Origin: Stichopus chloronotus
Taxonomy: Eukaryota; Echinodermata; Holothuroidea; Aspidochirotida; Stichopodidae
Assembly (NCBI GenBank): GCA_021234535.1
Contig: CM037843.1
Coordinates: forward strand, 4,792,820-4,856,819
Direction: 5' to 3'
Length of the DNA stretch: 64,000 bases
Of this stretch, positions 41,001-56,000 are shown piece by piece. Within the stretch, counting starts at the first letter, position 1; each line of letters opens with the position of its first letter. The translations under genes were made by a program, and so were the position numbers. Below the pieces are notes generated by a model that made no database searches, had not been told where the DNA came from, and was given only the letters and a program-made list of their open reading frames with translations.

Positions 41001-44000
41001 AAACTGGTGGAAAATTCTTCGAGAGGTGCTGCAGGAAAGAAAAAAAGAATCTAACAAGATTGAATTATGATAATATTCCATCATTAACAAAACCTTTCAA
41101 AGAGATTTCATTTTAGCAACTAGTCATTTGCACCATCACTCCAGTTTGATCCCAAAACACTTAATTATACATGCACTACCACACCTTTGATAACAGCACT
41201 CTAGGATAATTAAGCTACCATGACTAACGAATATCATTATCTAAAGAGTTTGAATCTTATGGCTCTTCATCTTTAATTAACGCCATTCCAAGAGCTTTAA
41301 AGGCTGTATTGCATCACCCTAAGCTATATTTTTACCTCCCGGAAAGGACAATTCTCAACTGGTTCTAAGTTACAGTACTCTTAGATTGACAGCAAATTCG
41401 AAAGATGCAGAGCAGCTCGTATTACACAGCGTACACAGGGATCCATTGTTTGGATTACACATGTGGAGGAATTTAAGACAGGCTGTGGGAGGGACTAGAA
41501 GTAGGTGGTCGGGAGAATTGAAACTGTCTGGGGTGATGCCTTACAGCCTTTAAGTTTCAGTCTTAACTGCTACACCTTCAACTACATCATCCTAAGGGAG
41601 TTACACTTTAAAATGCTATCCCACGAAAGGTATGATCTATGAAATATGAACTATAACTTTAATTGACACCATTCCACGAGGAATAATTTTTTTAAAGCTA
41701 TTGGTGCAACACCATTCCAATAGAGCTAAGTTTGAATCTGAAATACCTCACCTTTAACAACACCATCCCAAGCGCTAGACCAGCCGCGAGGGAGTATGAC
41801 TCTCTGTCTGCACAGTTTTCTAGTTCAGGTCCAGGAGGTCTTCCTGTGGTGAATCAAGTCAGAGAGAATCAAATCTCAAAGTAGCACATACATAACAGCT
41901 CAGGGCCTAGCCTAACCTGATGCCCAATGATTTATGCTTTGGATGTTATGAATTGAAGGAGTAAGAAACACAGATACACAACAAATTAACATCAACCAGT
42001 ACAATTAACAGTTAAAATCTCCAAGTGGATAGTGTGTAGATTTATTAAGTTCTAGTCAAGAAAAGTGCATAATCTGAAAGGTCTTGACATAAGAGTTCAA
42101 AGCTGGCATCACTGATCAGATAGAGCTTTGGGAATATGTTTACTGGTGATTACATTCCTGACCCCCATCCCTGCCCCCCCCCCCCTTGCATTGCAGAACA
42201 CAAACTGTGCCCTTCTCTAACTTGAAGGGAAAAGTCACGTGTGAACAGAACATCAAGAGCTCACACAATCTAAGCGTGACTGGAACTGAATCACATCCTT
42301 AAACATAGGGTAATTACCAATTTCCCCGAGCAGGACTTCTGCCATGTGACGGTGGGCCGTGCCTTCGTAAACCAGTCCGATGCCCAAAATTGCTGCCACC
42401 TGGAGATTATGGGGAACGGCGAGCTCTGTCGACGTCGGCGGTAGCAGGGCACTGATGTGTAGGCTCAGGATCTTTGTCACTGCAACATCCATAGTGCCCT
42501 TTCTGAAATTTTTAAAAAATTGTCTCCATTTTCTAAATTTTTTTGGTTGAAATGTAGTACCCATCTTTAAAAAGGTGCCACGGCATGTCTCTGATTATGA
42601 AAATGAATCATGACAAACATAGACAAATTATTTTGCAAAAATATTTAAGACAAATGGCAACTTATTGTAGTCTAAAAGAAGTGGTGCCAGCTATTTCAAC
42701 AAACTTTTCTTCGCACTTTTCACTGCCAACTGGTAAAGAAAAAAAGATGCCATACAATGAATTACCAACAAATTGTCCATTGCTATGAAAATAAGTGTTG
42801 TTGTTCAAGCCATCCTCAGTGAGACAAAAACAAAACCAAACTTCTGTTAAGTGAACAACAACGTCCCCATATGTAGTTGGCAAATTTTGGAAAAGCTCTA
42901 CAGTGAGGTTGTCCAGAACCAATAACAGCAGTTATTCCTTGACGGAGAATTTCAGATAAGGAATGACAAATACCAAAAATGACCCTGGTTAAGTTGCGTT
43001 CTTAATGTCATGAATATTCATACATAGTTTACAATTCCATTCTGTAACATTCAGTGGTTTAGTTTTCTAGTGATTATAAACACTTGTGTATCTGCCTTTA
43101 ACCAACTTTTCTGAACTGAGCAATATACAAAGAAATATCAATTTAGGCAACTTTTTTGATGACATATTAACCATTGGTATAAAGACACTTACTTTGCGGC
43201 AGCTAAACCCAGGGCCAATCCGATGCCTGTCATTTCATGACTCTGTAATATGAACAAAGGAAGAACACGGATGTCTTTACTGTTGATGACACATATGTAA
43301 GTTCAAAATGTGACTAAACTAACTTGACGAAAAAGCGAGAGCGATAACAGAAATAAAAAATTATCGACAAAATTAATGCACAAAGAATTTATATGCTTAT
43401 AAGAAGATAGAGCAACTGATTAATTTCTGGATTTACAAACTGTTACAGCTGGGTTTGTTTTGACTGATATCTTGCAGGATCTACAGACTCCCACGGGAGT
43501 ATCATCTTAGAATTTAAAAGCATTTGTTCGTGGCAAAAATGACACAACCTTGCATTTGACAAATTTCCAAAACCAAGAATTCTGGACAAAGAGAAACCTT
43601 CTTTGCAGGAAGATAAAATTTTAATTCCTTAAAGACTGCCATAAAGATACACTTTTCTTTCAATACCTGCTTGTTAGAAACTTTTTCTTATTTCCAATAG
43701 GCAAAAAGAAAAAATACTAAGACAAGTCATACCAAGAAATTCATCTGAAAACAGTGAATTTGCAAAACTTATGATAGTTAAAGCGGTATACTGAAATACG
43801 AATGAAAAGGATGCTAATGGCCAATAAGCAATGGCCACCATCAATTTGATACAATCATAGTAGTACCAAACTGAAAACATTTTTTTTTGGCGAAAACTGA
43901 TGCTAGATATCTCAGGTGATCCCTGCCAAGAGACAGCCACCGGGCATCAAGGTGAAGAGATACTAGTTACCCCTGAGCATTTGGGCGAAGGGTTACTTTG

Positions 44001-47000
44001 AAATGACTCAACTCACAGAGCAGAGATATTTATGTAAGACCATCCTGAAGAGTTTGGTCAGGTGACCGGTCAAACCCAAGGCCATCAGGAATCCACCAAA
44101 TTCATTGGTCAAGTTTTTACCCTGAGGCTGGTTGTAGACGATCCAAGCAGAATCAATCTGTGTGAAGAGAGGACAAAATAATGAAGTACCATGTAAGACT
44201 AATAAAATATCATTGACAAATCCACATAAATGAAAAGAAAATTAAGACAAAAAACACGTTCTAACAAAGTTTTAGAAGTAGAACTGTCAGCAGAATATAT
44301 CATGATGAAACATGGGGAAAAATAATACAAAAAAGGGTTCTAAAGTTCATCTGCTTTGTTCTTCCCCCTTCTACTGCCACTCCTATTCACTGCTAAAAGT
44401 TATTTCTTTCATCCCAATCCTCCCGAGGAAAGAGCAGAGGATACTACACTGTCTTGAGCTATCGATCAATCTTTTTGTCATACTTACAATTTGCCATGAT
44501 GAAAAAGAAAAGATCACTCAACTAAAAAATGCAGCAGTGATTGCACTATAGCTAACCGCTGCATCATCCAATTCACTGATTTTTTAGTTCTGATCAAATG
44601 TCCATAACTTACTTTGGAGTCATCTGGACCAAGCTGCAAGCCTGCTGCAACCCCGTTGTGAAATGAAGGCCAAGCGTTGACATTTTCAGGGACGTCGATG
44701 TGTTGGAATGCGATGTTAGTATTCCTACAGCAAAGAAAATTAACAGGATACGATTCAAGCATAGCTTAGTGACTACTGGACTCTCCAGCTTCTTTTGAGT
44801 GAAATGGATTATAGTTCCTTTCTTTGCTCACGTTGAATGGAACACACTTAACCATTCTCCTTTCTACATTTTCATTGATTACAGCACTCACTCCACTACA
44901 TGTGACGCTGTCAATGATGAGTTAAAGGTAGTGACTTATCACCCCGAGCTATAGTTTTGCCTTCCAGATAGCAGAATTCTCAACTAGTTCTATTCTTGGA
45001 CTGACAGCACATCCCAAAGATGCAGAGTAGATCATATACTCAGGAATCCATCCATTGTATTGATTACACATGTGGAGGAATTTTAGACAGGCTGTGGGAG
45101 GGACTAGACCTTAGTGGTCGGGAGAATTGAAACTGTCTGGGGAAATGAGTATTTGTCTAATAAAAGTCTTTTGAAAAGACATAAACCCCCCCCCAAAAAA
45201 AAATTCATGTCCACATTTTCACTTCTGAGCAGTTTTTAGGTATACTCTACATAACTTTGTGCAAAAAAAGAGGTAAATTACCTTAGTTCACAAATTCTTT
45301 TGCAAAACAAGACCTCTTAGCACACGAGACTCAAGCAATCGATTTTAACATGTTCACCACAACCAGGCTTGAATTTGCTACATGATTACTACACTTGGGC
45401 TTAGAATGTGGAAACATTTCTAGGGGGACCACCGTAATGACTAAGTTGTCATCGCTGACATGAGCTCTGATTGATTACAATTTGTACCAGTTTTAATATC
45501 GGTGTCAGTTTGGTGTAAAGACTGCCTGTCTTCTTGGTGAAGTTATCAAATATACACATATATTCTGGACATGGTTGATAGTAAACTGGTAAAATGCAAA
45601 GTGCCTGCATGATGAAAAAATTGAAAACAGCACTTTCCCAGCACAAAATGTCCCTTTTCCCAACATGCTGATGTTGCTTCTTAAATGTCACTTCCTCGAT
45701 GTATTTGCAGAAAGTTATACTCACCGTGGTGGCGCTCTTCCTGATAAGTTGAGTTTTGGTATTGGCACTGGCTCTGTGATTGATGACCGGCAAGTATGCA
45801 TTGTAAACATTCCCCTTTTGAAAGAAAGAAGAGAAAAGTAACAATTACCATAATATAGTAAACACTGTTGCATCTTCTTACTAAACTAACCATTACTTCA
45901 TTTAGAAAGAGTGGGACAAGCAAACACAAAAGTCCTGAAAATGAGAAGGTCAATGGGTACCTTCCCCCAACACAAAAAGGGGGATGGCTGTTTTTGGTCT
46001 GTTTCGTTCAAGGGAGACGGGAGCAAGGAAAAGGAAAGAAATTACTGAATGTAATCAATGTCAATAAAAGTGAATTAAGCACACTTCTCTCTTGAGTACC
46101 TGAAATGATTTTGAAAACTGTCTCAACTGGGTGCAAAAACAAACACATGAGTTAATTATAATTACAAAATACCAACAAAATCCGAAACAATAGTTACCTT
46201 GCAACTGGCAATGCCATTGTTCTCTGTGAAACCAGCAACAACCTCATTTCCTGTTGTTCTAAAAATTCATGATCACTGGAGGAGGAAAGAATAATAAGAG
46301 GAGATGAACGTCAGTCATTCAAACACTGATGGGGCTGGACAGGTAGGTTACACAAATGATAATCTTAAAGAAGAATTTTGCAGAACTTTTATTCCCTTTC
46401 AACACAAAACTGACCAATTATTGTAGACTCTCCCACGATATCAGGCTGGCTATTCTGAGTGACAAGGGTAAAAAAGAGTGGCAAATCTGTTCAATTTGAT
46501 CTGGAAGAAAAGCAATTTCAAATTGATTCCCCTCTGGAACCAACGTTACACACTACAGTTGTAGAGGGCAGCAGAACAGATTGCATCAAAGTTGCTATAC
46601 CAGAATTGCGTCACCAATGTGTGAAGGTCACATTATTATGAAGTTTTGAGTTATTCTATGAACTTATATAAGAAGCAACATATCATCAGCTCTTCCCTTA
46701 AAACTTGAACAGTACTTTGCCTCTTCTTGTCGACAATTTCTGGAATTTTTTTGTAATTGCAGGTTTTGAATGATATCCATGCAAAGATCACAACCTGCAG
46801 ACTGCTGTTAAAGCCTACTGATGACATTACCTCACTTCTGGCTTTTGCGTGAGTGCGATCACCACTGGACGGGCAGATTGGAGCAATTTCTTCACCTCTG
46901 TGATTCGCAGGTCATCTGGAAAGCGGAATTTCAACAGGTCATCATCGAGACCTTCCATCCCATCTGTTTCTGTGGGTTTCCCTTTAGAGTCAGGCTTCGA

Positions 47001-50000
47001 TTGCTGAAAAGAACAACAATCGGTAGAGGAAATAAGACGCCACTGCAAGAAGCCGTGGACCTGGTGAAATTCGGAGGCCATGCAGAAACGGCTCAAACGA
47101 ATTTTGCTACGCTATCATTTAACGTGGCATGTAAGACAACAGAAGGAGCTAAATGTTTACTCAATCAAAAATAGCAAATATTCTGTTGACTTCAGTTCAG
47201 GACACCAGCAAATGTTGTTCTTGTTAATATACCAGCTAAATTCAGCTTACTTCAATACTCCTGACAACATGATAAGTGGCTAATTAACTAGAGAGTCATT
47301 CACTACTCATGTTGTTGCTTCACATACATCACACTTTTGCTTGCTGGATGTTTCATGACTTTAAAACTTTAATCTTGGTGACTGCAATGCAGATATTATC
47401 CTTGTCACTAGTCTTGGACACTTCACTATGAAGGGAATGATCTTGGCTATGACAACTTTTATAACACAATCTTAGATAATTCATTTAGGAAAGCACACAC
47501 CCAGAGAGATGTTCTGAAAAAGTGGCACGAGTCCCAAAAACTGAGACCCCCAAAAAAATTCAGGTGGGATGCCTGTGTTAGCAAACGGTGGAAATGAGGT
47601 AATTCACCATATTTCACACTATCCAAACAAGGTATCACCTACAATCAAGGAATACCTCACCTTGAATGTATTTTCACCATTTATTGTGACTCGGGGTATT
47701 GTCAGGTTGATTGGAGCCACTACCCTGTTGTAACTGTCAAAAGTTGACAGGGGGTGTGTTTTTGTGTGAAAGGTGGTGTTGCATCATTGAAAACGGGTGT
47801 GTATCAACCGCCACCTAGGAAATGTGCCAACCAAGTACTCTTACAAGGACTGATATTACAGCTGCTATTCTAATACACCATGCTATGGTTAGATAGTGTT
47901 TTCCAGTCTCCATGTAAAGTGCATTAAGGCATTTTAAGGAATTACCCCCACTCCCACCATTGCAAGATAGGGTGAATATTTTTTTGGCTTTTGCCTGAAA
48001 CATGCCAGAAAGAGAAGAAGGTGATGGGTGTGGTAGTGATGAGTGAAAGTATGTGACAAATAAGAGGCATCCAATAAAATTTGATTGATAATTTTTCATT
48101 TTGGTTCACAAGCTATACTTCTGATTACATCCTTCAGAAATATTAAATATTCATCATAACAATTACAGCCAACACAAACCCAGATCATTACTGGACCATC
48201 AGGCTGAAAATGATCCACAGTTGGGACGCTTCTGATTGGCTAAGATTTTTATTGGGACACTAGTCAGGAAGTTTGCAAAAACACTGCTCTAGGTAACTAT
48301 AGTCTTTTACCTGAACAAACTCTATGTCAGATGCTACATTCTGGGATATTGGAGTCTTTAATATCCCAACCCATGATATTACCATACAGTCGAGTAGAGA
48401 GTACAACAATATCTGTGATTATTCTACAATCTAGGACAATGCATATCAGAATGACTACAACAGGACACAAATGGAGATGAAACGTCTCAATTTGATGTTA
48501 TTAATACCGTGCTTATCTCTTTCAGACATCCTTTTGATCTCTTCAGCCACTCGGACTGTCTGGACAGATCTTTCCTCACAAGCAGAGCGTACGCTGACTC
48601 CGGCCAACCGCTGGGCGGATTCTCCCTGACGTGGGCCAGTGCTTTGTAGAGAGGCAAGCTCAGGGAGAAAGGCAGAGCTGAGATGTCTGCGACTGTCCAG
48701 CCGATCTCACTCATGTAGAGGACCGTCCTCTGAGAAGGGGTGAACTTTGTCGTTTTATTCACAAACCCCACAAGGTGACTGGTACTCTCGGTGTAGAGAC
48801 CGCCTGCTGAAAATGAAATTCTTTAACTAGTCACAAATTGATGCATGGGTGGCTGCAGCTACAATTGTTACATCAGTACCAACTTATATAATGAAGAAAA
48901 CAAAAGTGTATAATGAAGAAAAAAGTAAAAGTGTCACATAGTTTTTGACCTCCTTTCCAAAAATTAGCACAGGACATACTTCACTGTCTACTTGGTATGT
49001 TTTGACACTTACAGGCAGTTCCGACTGGTGGAAGTCCCTTTGGTAATATGAAAGTTCCGTCTACTTTGAGGCTTTTCATTATGAGAGTGAAGGTAAATGT
49101 TTACAATAATTTCTTTTTTACATTTATGTGCGACAATTACGTTTTGTAATGATGTTGACAGAACAGAAGATGTAACTTTTTGATAAAAAAGAAAAAGTGA
49201 ATGGAAGGATGGTATGGCAATAATAACCCCCTGCAATGGTACACCCCTTTCATCCATACTTTCAGCCATGTTAAGCCCCGCTCCCACACATTTGCAATAA
49301 AGACCCCCTTCTCATTCACGTCTACTACAACAAAATAATTGGTGAACCACAGGGAGCCTTGAGAGGGGTTTCCATACTGCTCAAAAGCAGACGACAACAG
49401 TTTTGACATTTTAAGGGTTTTTCAATCACTGCAAAGCATAAAAGAGAACAAAAGAAAACAAAAAGAATGAATCTTTTACCTGCTATGGACAGCCTTCTAA
49501 AAAGTGAATCTACAAACTGCAAACTGGTGGGAATCTTGTTGAAATACAGAGAATAGATCTGAAAGAGGAAAGAAATGCCTTCATCGTGACACTGAACTCC
49601 TAAAAACTCAATACACTACTGGATAAAAAGGTCAATATTAAACCATTTAGGTGCTTTGCAGGATGGGAGAGATTTTTCAAGGCCTGGGACCATTCTTGAT
49701 ATTGCACGTGAACCAAATAAACAGGTCATGTAAAGGCCTTAGATGCGTTTCAGTAATTCACATAATACACACATGTTAAAATACATGACAATCAGACAGG
49801 ATGAATTTTGCTAAGAATACTGAAATAAATGCAAATTGCACTGCACTCCTACCAGACATGTTCTAATATACGTGCAGTTCTTACGATGATAGGAGGGAAA
49901 AACCATTGGAGAAAAGAAAGCGGAAGATCTAATCTCATCATTTCTTTGACCGTAGATATTATCAGTTTTTATTAGACTAATTGACTGATTAATTATTTGT

Positions 50001-53000
50001 TGGATATCGCCCCCACTCAAAAGAAGAGAGTACTACAAGCATACATTGTTGCTAGTACTACTCCATGAACTTCAGGATAGTTTTGTTAGTTGGTGAATTT
50101 CTTTGGAGGCCATAAATATTTGGGGTAAATTTTTAACAGTTTGGGGCACCTTTTGATGTGCAACTGAAGACATATCAATGGCTAAATTAGAAGGGAAAAC
50201 TGCAAATAAGCCGATGCAAAATGTCTCTCCGATTATCAACCCTCTTTGAAATGGAATGTAATCTTCCAAAGAGACAAACATGCAAACAGGGAGAGAACCA
50301 GTCGCCCTTGCTAATACTTGAACGTCCATGTTACAGTGGTGGTGATGTCACAGTGGGACCTGGATATGCTTTCTCTTTGCGACTGTTGGGTTCTTAACTG
50401 TAACTACAATCTTGGACCAAATCGTTGGGACACTTTGCCGTATGGGGGAACTTTGCGGTACGTTGCAAATATAACACTGAATTTTAGGTGAGAGGATAAC
50501 ATGAAACCCCGCGCCCCTTTCCAATGTTGCACTGTAGGAGTGAATATACACTTTGAACAGTAATCCTGTAGCCAACATTAAACGGGGGAGCCGGGTGTCC
50601 CAAGGTATTTTGTCCAAGATTGTAGTTCAAACAGTACAGGCGAAATTCATCTTCAAAACTACTGTGCTCATATTTGGCATCTTAACCTACTTCACAGTTA
50701 AAAGTTGTGCCCACAGAAGCACAAGACCATCTTTTAATGATGTAAATTTAACAATCTTTTGAATACTGGAATGATGAGAGACTCACTGCTATCAGCTGGT
50801 GGGTCTTCTTGCAGACTGAATCCATGTGAGGAAATGGGTCTTGAGGATTTCCAAGAATGGCGTTATAGAGCCATTGATTGAAAGATGGCGGCAGATTGGA
50901 AAAGCCACTCGGCTCCTGCAGTTGGACACGAAGCTCTATCGAGACAAATGTGACAAGACAAATGGATGATCTCTTTCATGGAACATGAAGTGAGGCAAAA
51001 GGGAGAAGCACAACTTAAGTTTCCAACAGAGATGCACTGGAAGATTTCTGGACTACCTCTGCGTCAAAATAAATTTTGTTTGTAGAACACAGCAAAAATT
51101 AATACTTCAAACTTGTCTAGGGAGTTGCAAAATAGAGGCTGCAAATGTGATAATTTGTCAGAGACCAGAAGCAAGTTTAAAGATATCCCATAGGCCACGC
51201 AGTATGAACCTACAAGACAACATTAATACTTAAATTGTGTGAAACGTACGTTAGACGAGATCACGTCAGGGCCTGATATATGTACCAGTTGTAGGTTATA
51301 CAACTTTCTTCTTGACGCTCTGGGCATCCAAGACCTGACACAATTTATAGACACTAATTGTTTTATTATTTTAACAGGGTTTCTGCACCTTAAGGAAAGT
51401 AAAATTTAATGACTTTCCATGACAAAATTTCTTGTAATCATTAAATAATGAAGCAACAAATTGCAGCAAAAAATAAATCTTGTAAAAAATAGCAAGATGT
51501 TCCAAATTTCCAGACTTTTCTATGACTTGTCATTTTCTAAAAAATTCTGTCCTGGGTTTTGGGAGTGAAAAATGAAATTTTATTCATGGCTTTTCCAGGC
51601 CATGAGGCTGTATTTATCAGTGAGTGTGTTGGAAACTGTCACAATTCATCAAAATCCATCAAATATTGACCATTTTACAATAAGGCACTGTTTTACACTT
51701 GCATCATGAATAAACATTCACAAAGTACGCAAAATGGTGACAAAAGGCCAAGGACTCACATGTTAAGGTTTATGGTACCATTTGTTTTCTTAATACTCAT
51801 TTCAAGGCACTGAGAGAAATATTTTGGAAGTGAATGTTGTCTCCTTAAAAATAGAAATATCACTTAACAACTGCGTAAAGTAGAGGGCAAGTAATTACAA
51901 GACAATATATTTATAGCTTACAAAAGAAATACTACGCTATCATTATTTTTGCATTGGTAGTTAGTTCTGTCAAAAATTTTCAAATGTTGAAAAGGCATGT
52001 CTAAAAAATCAGTAATAGCTATAATGACAATTTCAACACATTTGTCATTTGAGGTTCATTCTTCAACTTCTGAGTAAAACCAGCCCTTTTCTTAGTTGCA
52101 GGTCACATGACCTTTAAAGATAAGAGCAGTCAAATGTTGCAGAATTATGGTGAACCCTGAAGGGGTCACCTTTAACTTACCAGGTGTCAACTGAGAATGA
52201 CTTTGTTCCATGATGGAGATCAGATGCGGGTGAAGACGGCAGTAGTGCTCGACATACTCGGACCAACCAAGGTCTCTGAACAACACAATGAGTGAAAGAA
52301 AGAAATGAATAGACCTTGAGCAGTCAGACTATCAATCTCATAGGGATGAGAAAAACATTTCACCGCAGTGAGTGCTACGTGTGCTTTCATAGCAGTGACC
52401 TCTTCCATTGTACGTTGCTACACAATGTGGTCAGACTGCTACACAGATCCTTACATGTGTAAACATTGTTTACATGTAAATTTTGGATCCTCAAAGGAGT
52501 TTAATAAAGAAAACTTGAAAGGCTTCAAAACTGCTATACAAAGAAAGAGAGCTTAATTATTTATGATACATGGGCTGGTTCTAAGAATGGACTAGCTCTG
52601 TGACTCACTGGTAGGGTCAAATCCGGCTTTGTGATTGACTTGAGAGGAAATGCAACCACAGGCAGCAGTGAATTTATTTCACTACTTGATATCCTTTAAT
52701 TTTGGAGCAAAGAAAAAAATTGTATTTCTTGATCGTGATGGACTTAAGTGAACAATTTTTCATGATTATAATAATAAAGTCTTGCATTCTGAACTTCAAT
52801 ATGCTTACAGATCTCTGAGTGAAACATTCATAATGCCATTGATGCAAACCAAAAATAATTACCGGTAACTTTGATGTTGGTGCCACAATTAGCCTAATTT
52901 AAGTTTAAGAGGTAACACCTATTAACAAATAATTGAGCAGCAATGACAAAATGTCATTCAACAGATCCTTCGATGACTGCTATGTTTCTGGAAATCATAA

Positions 53001-56000
53001 AATCCAAGTGTTGCGAGGGCGGGGGTGGAGTAGAGGGGGTGGCAGACTCCATGCCTCCTTTTGGGAAGGAGACAGGCATGAATTTTAAGAAAGCTATTTT
53101 TTTGCAACAGTACACAACTTACTTGGACAACTGGCAAGTTAAAGAGGCAACCTGATCGGCCAACAGACCGTGGAGCCGATGAAGCTTGGTCTCCTGAAAA
53201 TTAAAAAGAAAAGAAGAAACTTACCACAAATCATTGACAAACTTGCAGAAATTTATTTTAGCAAGTTTCAGGATCAGGAAACCATCTTGGGGTCATTAGG
53301 GATCCTATACCATGTTCACAGAGGATGAAATTTGGCAAACTTCAACTCTTTTTCGACAAGTGTTCAGAGAGAGAAGAGGCAGGGATGAACCAATCAATTC
53401 CAATATAAACCCTACCCAAAAAAGACCCACTTAAACCACCAGGCCAACTGTCAATCTAAATCCATGACTATGGTTCATTTGAAAAAAAAGAAGCAAGTAT
53501 GAATACTTTCTTATCTCATCACTATGTATCTTCCTTTAGAGCAGACTAAGTCAAGGAAGTGTAAAAAATTTGAATTGGTGCAAAGTTTTCAGGAGTATGG
53601 CTGTATGGAATCTGTTCCTTGAACCAAAGAAGATTGCAAACAAAAAAAAAAATCGATAAATTTAAAGGTTCAAAAATTTGCGTTGATTCAACAAATGAGC
53701 AATTTTGTTGCAACGGTAAAACAAATCCACCCTTTGTCCCCTGCCCAGCCAGTTTTTTTTCTTTTTGTTTCATTAAGTCTCATCTTGAGGGGTTATCGTT
53801 TGCAATTACCTCATAGACAAGGTGAAGTACAAAGGCCACAGACGGTAAGTGCGGAAATAACTTCGCTGTTGAATCAATGACAGCTCTCTCCTGTCCTTGT
53901 GAGATCCTGGCTCCCTGTTTCTTGACCTTAAGTGGCAAATGAGAACCAGTTCCTCCTGGTAGAAATTGATCCCTTTGTTGACGGTGGTAGGAAGACCCCA
54001 ATAAGTATTCCCAGTCCTGCAAAGGTGAAAATAAATCATAAACTTGCCTAAATGCGGAAGATATTTCAAACCTTTCAGAGAAACAAATTATTACACTAAA
54101 ATTTTTGTCTTTCATTCTATTTTAATTATTTTTTTTTTTTGAAAAAAAAATCTACATTTCAGCATCATACACAGATGTTGTATCCAATGTTTATTATTAT
54201 TCTTATTCTTATTTTAGTTTTGAAAAAAAAAAGAAACATTACATTTTAACATCATACAGAGATGTTGTATCCGACATAAGTCTCATTAGCAGCTGATAAG
54301 AGCAGTATTCAACATGAATTGCTACAAAATAATCACCTCATCACATCCCGATGGCTTGTGTTTCTTGACTGCGGCTTTTGGTGATGAAGAAGGATTCCCA
54401 TCCTGGTCGAAAGTTAAGAGACAAAAAAACATTGGGCAACTTTGTTTGTCAAAATTTTATCATCCCCTCGATTACACTAATATGTTCACATTCCTGTTGG
54501 AACGTTTGCAGGTTACGCTATTAAACTTCATCTTAAACAGTTTAACATTTGGTGGCAAGAGTACTACTGTATCCTGTCTAAGCTTATCAAGATATTGTAA
54601 GAAATTTAGAGGGGATGGATGCACAAGGTCAAAGGGTACCAGAAACTACTGTTCATCGAGGAAAGTATCTTTTAGAGTAAATACTCCACCATCAGCTCTG
54701 TAGGTTTCTTCACTGTGGACTTCATACTGATGTGATTAGGCCCCTAAAAAGCTGCCTCAAAATCACTTTGTACCGTCTTTTGATGAACTTTATTACAGAC
54801 ATCTAACAACTGATCAAGATTGAGAACTCTTCAGGAGACAATTGTTTGTTCACATCTGGCAGATGGATCTGTAACAGTGACCCAACTCTTCATATTCTTG
54901 AACTTTGCAACACAGGGTAAACATTACATGAAATGCATATTTGCAACAACCAAGCAAAATCCAACACTGAAAAAAGAACATACTCCACGTTTTAAAGTGT
55001 CAATATAAATTTAACAAACGAAGTTTTCTGGCATACAACTTTCTTTTTATTATTCCTTCCTCTTCCTTAAGACACTCTTATACAGTAGACAGAGATAACA
55101 CATTTGTCAGCTGTTCTGACAGTTTCCCCCCCCCCCCCCCCCCCGGACAAAATGCATGCTTATTTGAGTGTCCTGTCACAAGACCTTTGATGTAATATCC
55201 AATGGATCAAAAGATCAAAGGTTAAAATCAAGTTACGTGGTGGGACCAGAGTAAAAGCAGAATTTTCCGAAAAGCTAGCCAAGTTGAACCCTTGAAGAAA
55301 GCATTCCAAGGATCTACCCAAAACAACCTACCCGTTGAAACATCGGGAGGTGTGCAACGCTGTAGCCCATCATTTGTAGCAGGCAGCCAGAAAACTTAAG
55401 CCACTCCGTGTCATCATCGGCATTTCCTGGTGCATTGTGGGTAATGTACCACTTGGTTGCCAGCTGCATGGCAGCTTCCTGAGGGAGATTTTTCTTCAGG
55501 GCATCCAGGCATAGTTTGACTGGATGTGAGAGGTATGTGAATACACACATTAAATAAAACGCGGTTCTAAGGATCTTAGTCAGGAACAGATCATGGCAAT
55601 CACAGACAGCTGATGACGGTTTGAATTACTTGATGACACTTCTCTCTGATTTTGAAGCTGTTAACTACTGAAATATGTACCTTTATATGCAGGGTAGCCA
55701 AATAAACCCGTCCCATGATCCACTCTCAGAGAGATGAAGCTATTCAATCCATTTTGAAAATCAAGAATTTGAAAAAAGAGAAGAGTGACAATACTACAAA
55801 CAGGGAGTTGCATCATGGGTGCATGATATTCTAAAGAGTAGAGTACTTCTCCTTAGAGACAATAAATCCAGGGGAGTTGAGTCTTGCAGGTCAAGATCAA
55901 TTAGGAACGTATCACCCAAATGGAAACTGAAGTAAGGAAGAATGCTGACTTGCGTATCATGGCACGTTCATGTAAGGGAAACATGAAAGCTGGTGAGGGT

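Noticed and set aside
45449..45844. A 131-codon minus-strand open frame, the longest in the window
   Set aside because: It overlaps ANAPC1 exon 19 in a different phase; only the phase used for exon 19 shows APC1 similarity and joins its neighbours.
46821..47174. A 117-codon plus-strand open frame
   Set aside because: It is the antisense shadow of ANAPC1 exon 17.
54314..54703. A 129-codon plus-strand open frame
   Set aside because: It is antisense to ANAPC1 exon 10 and intron sequence, with no recognisable similarity or splice support.
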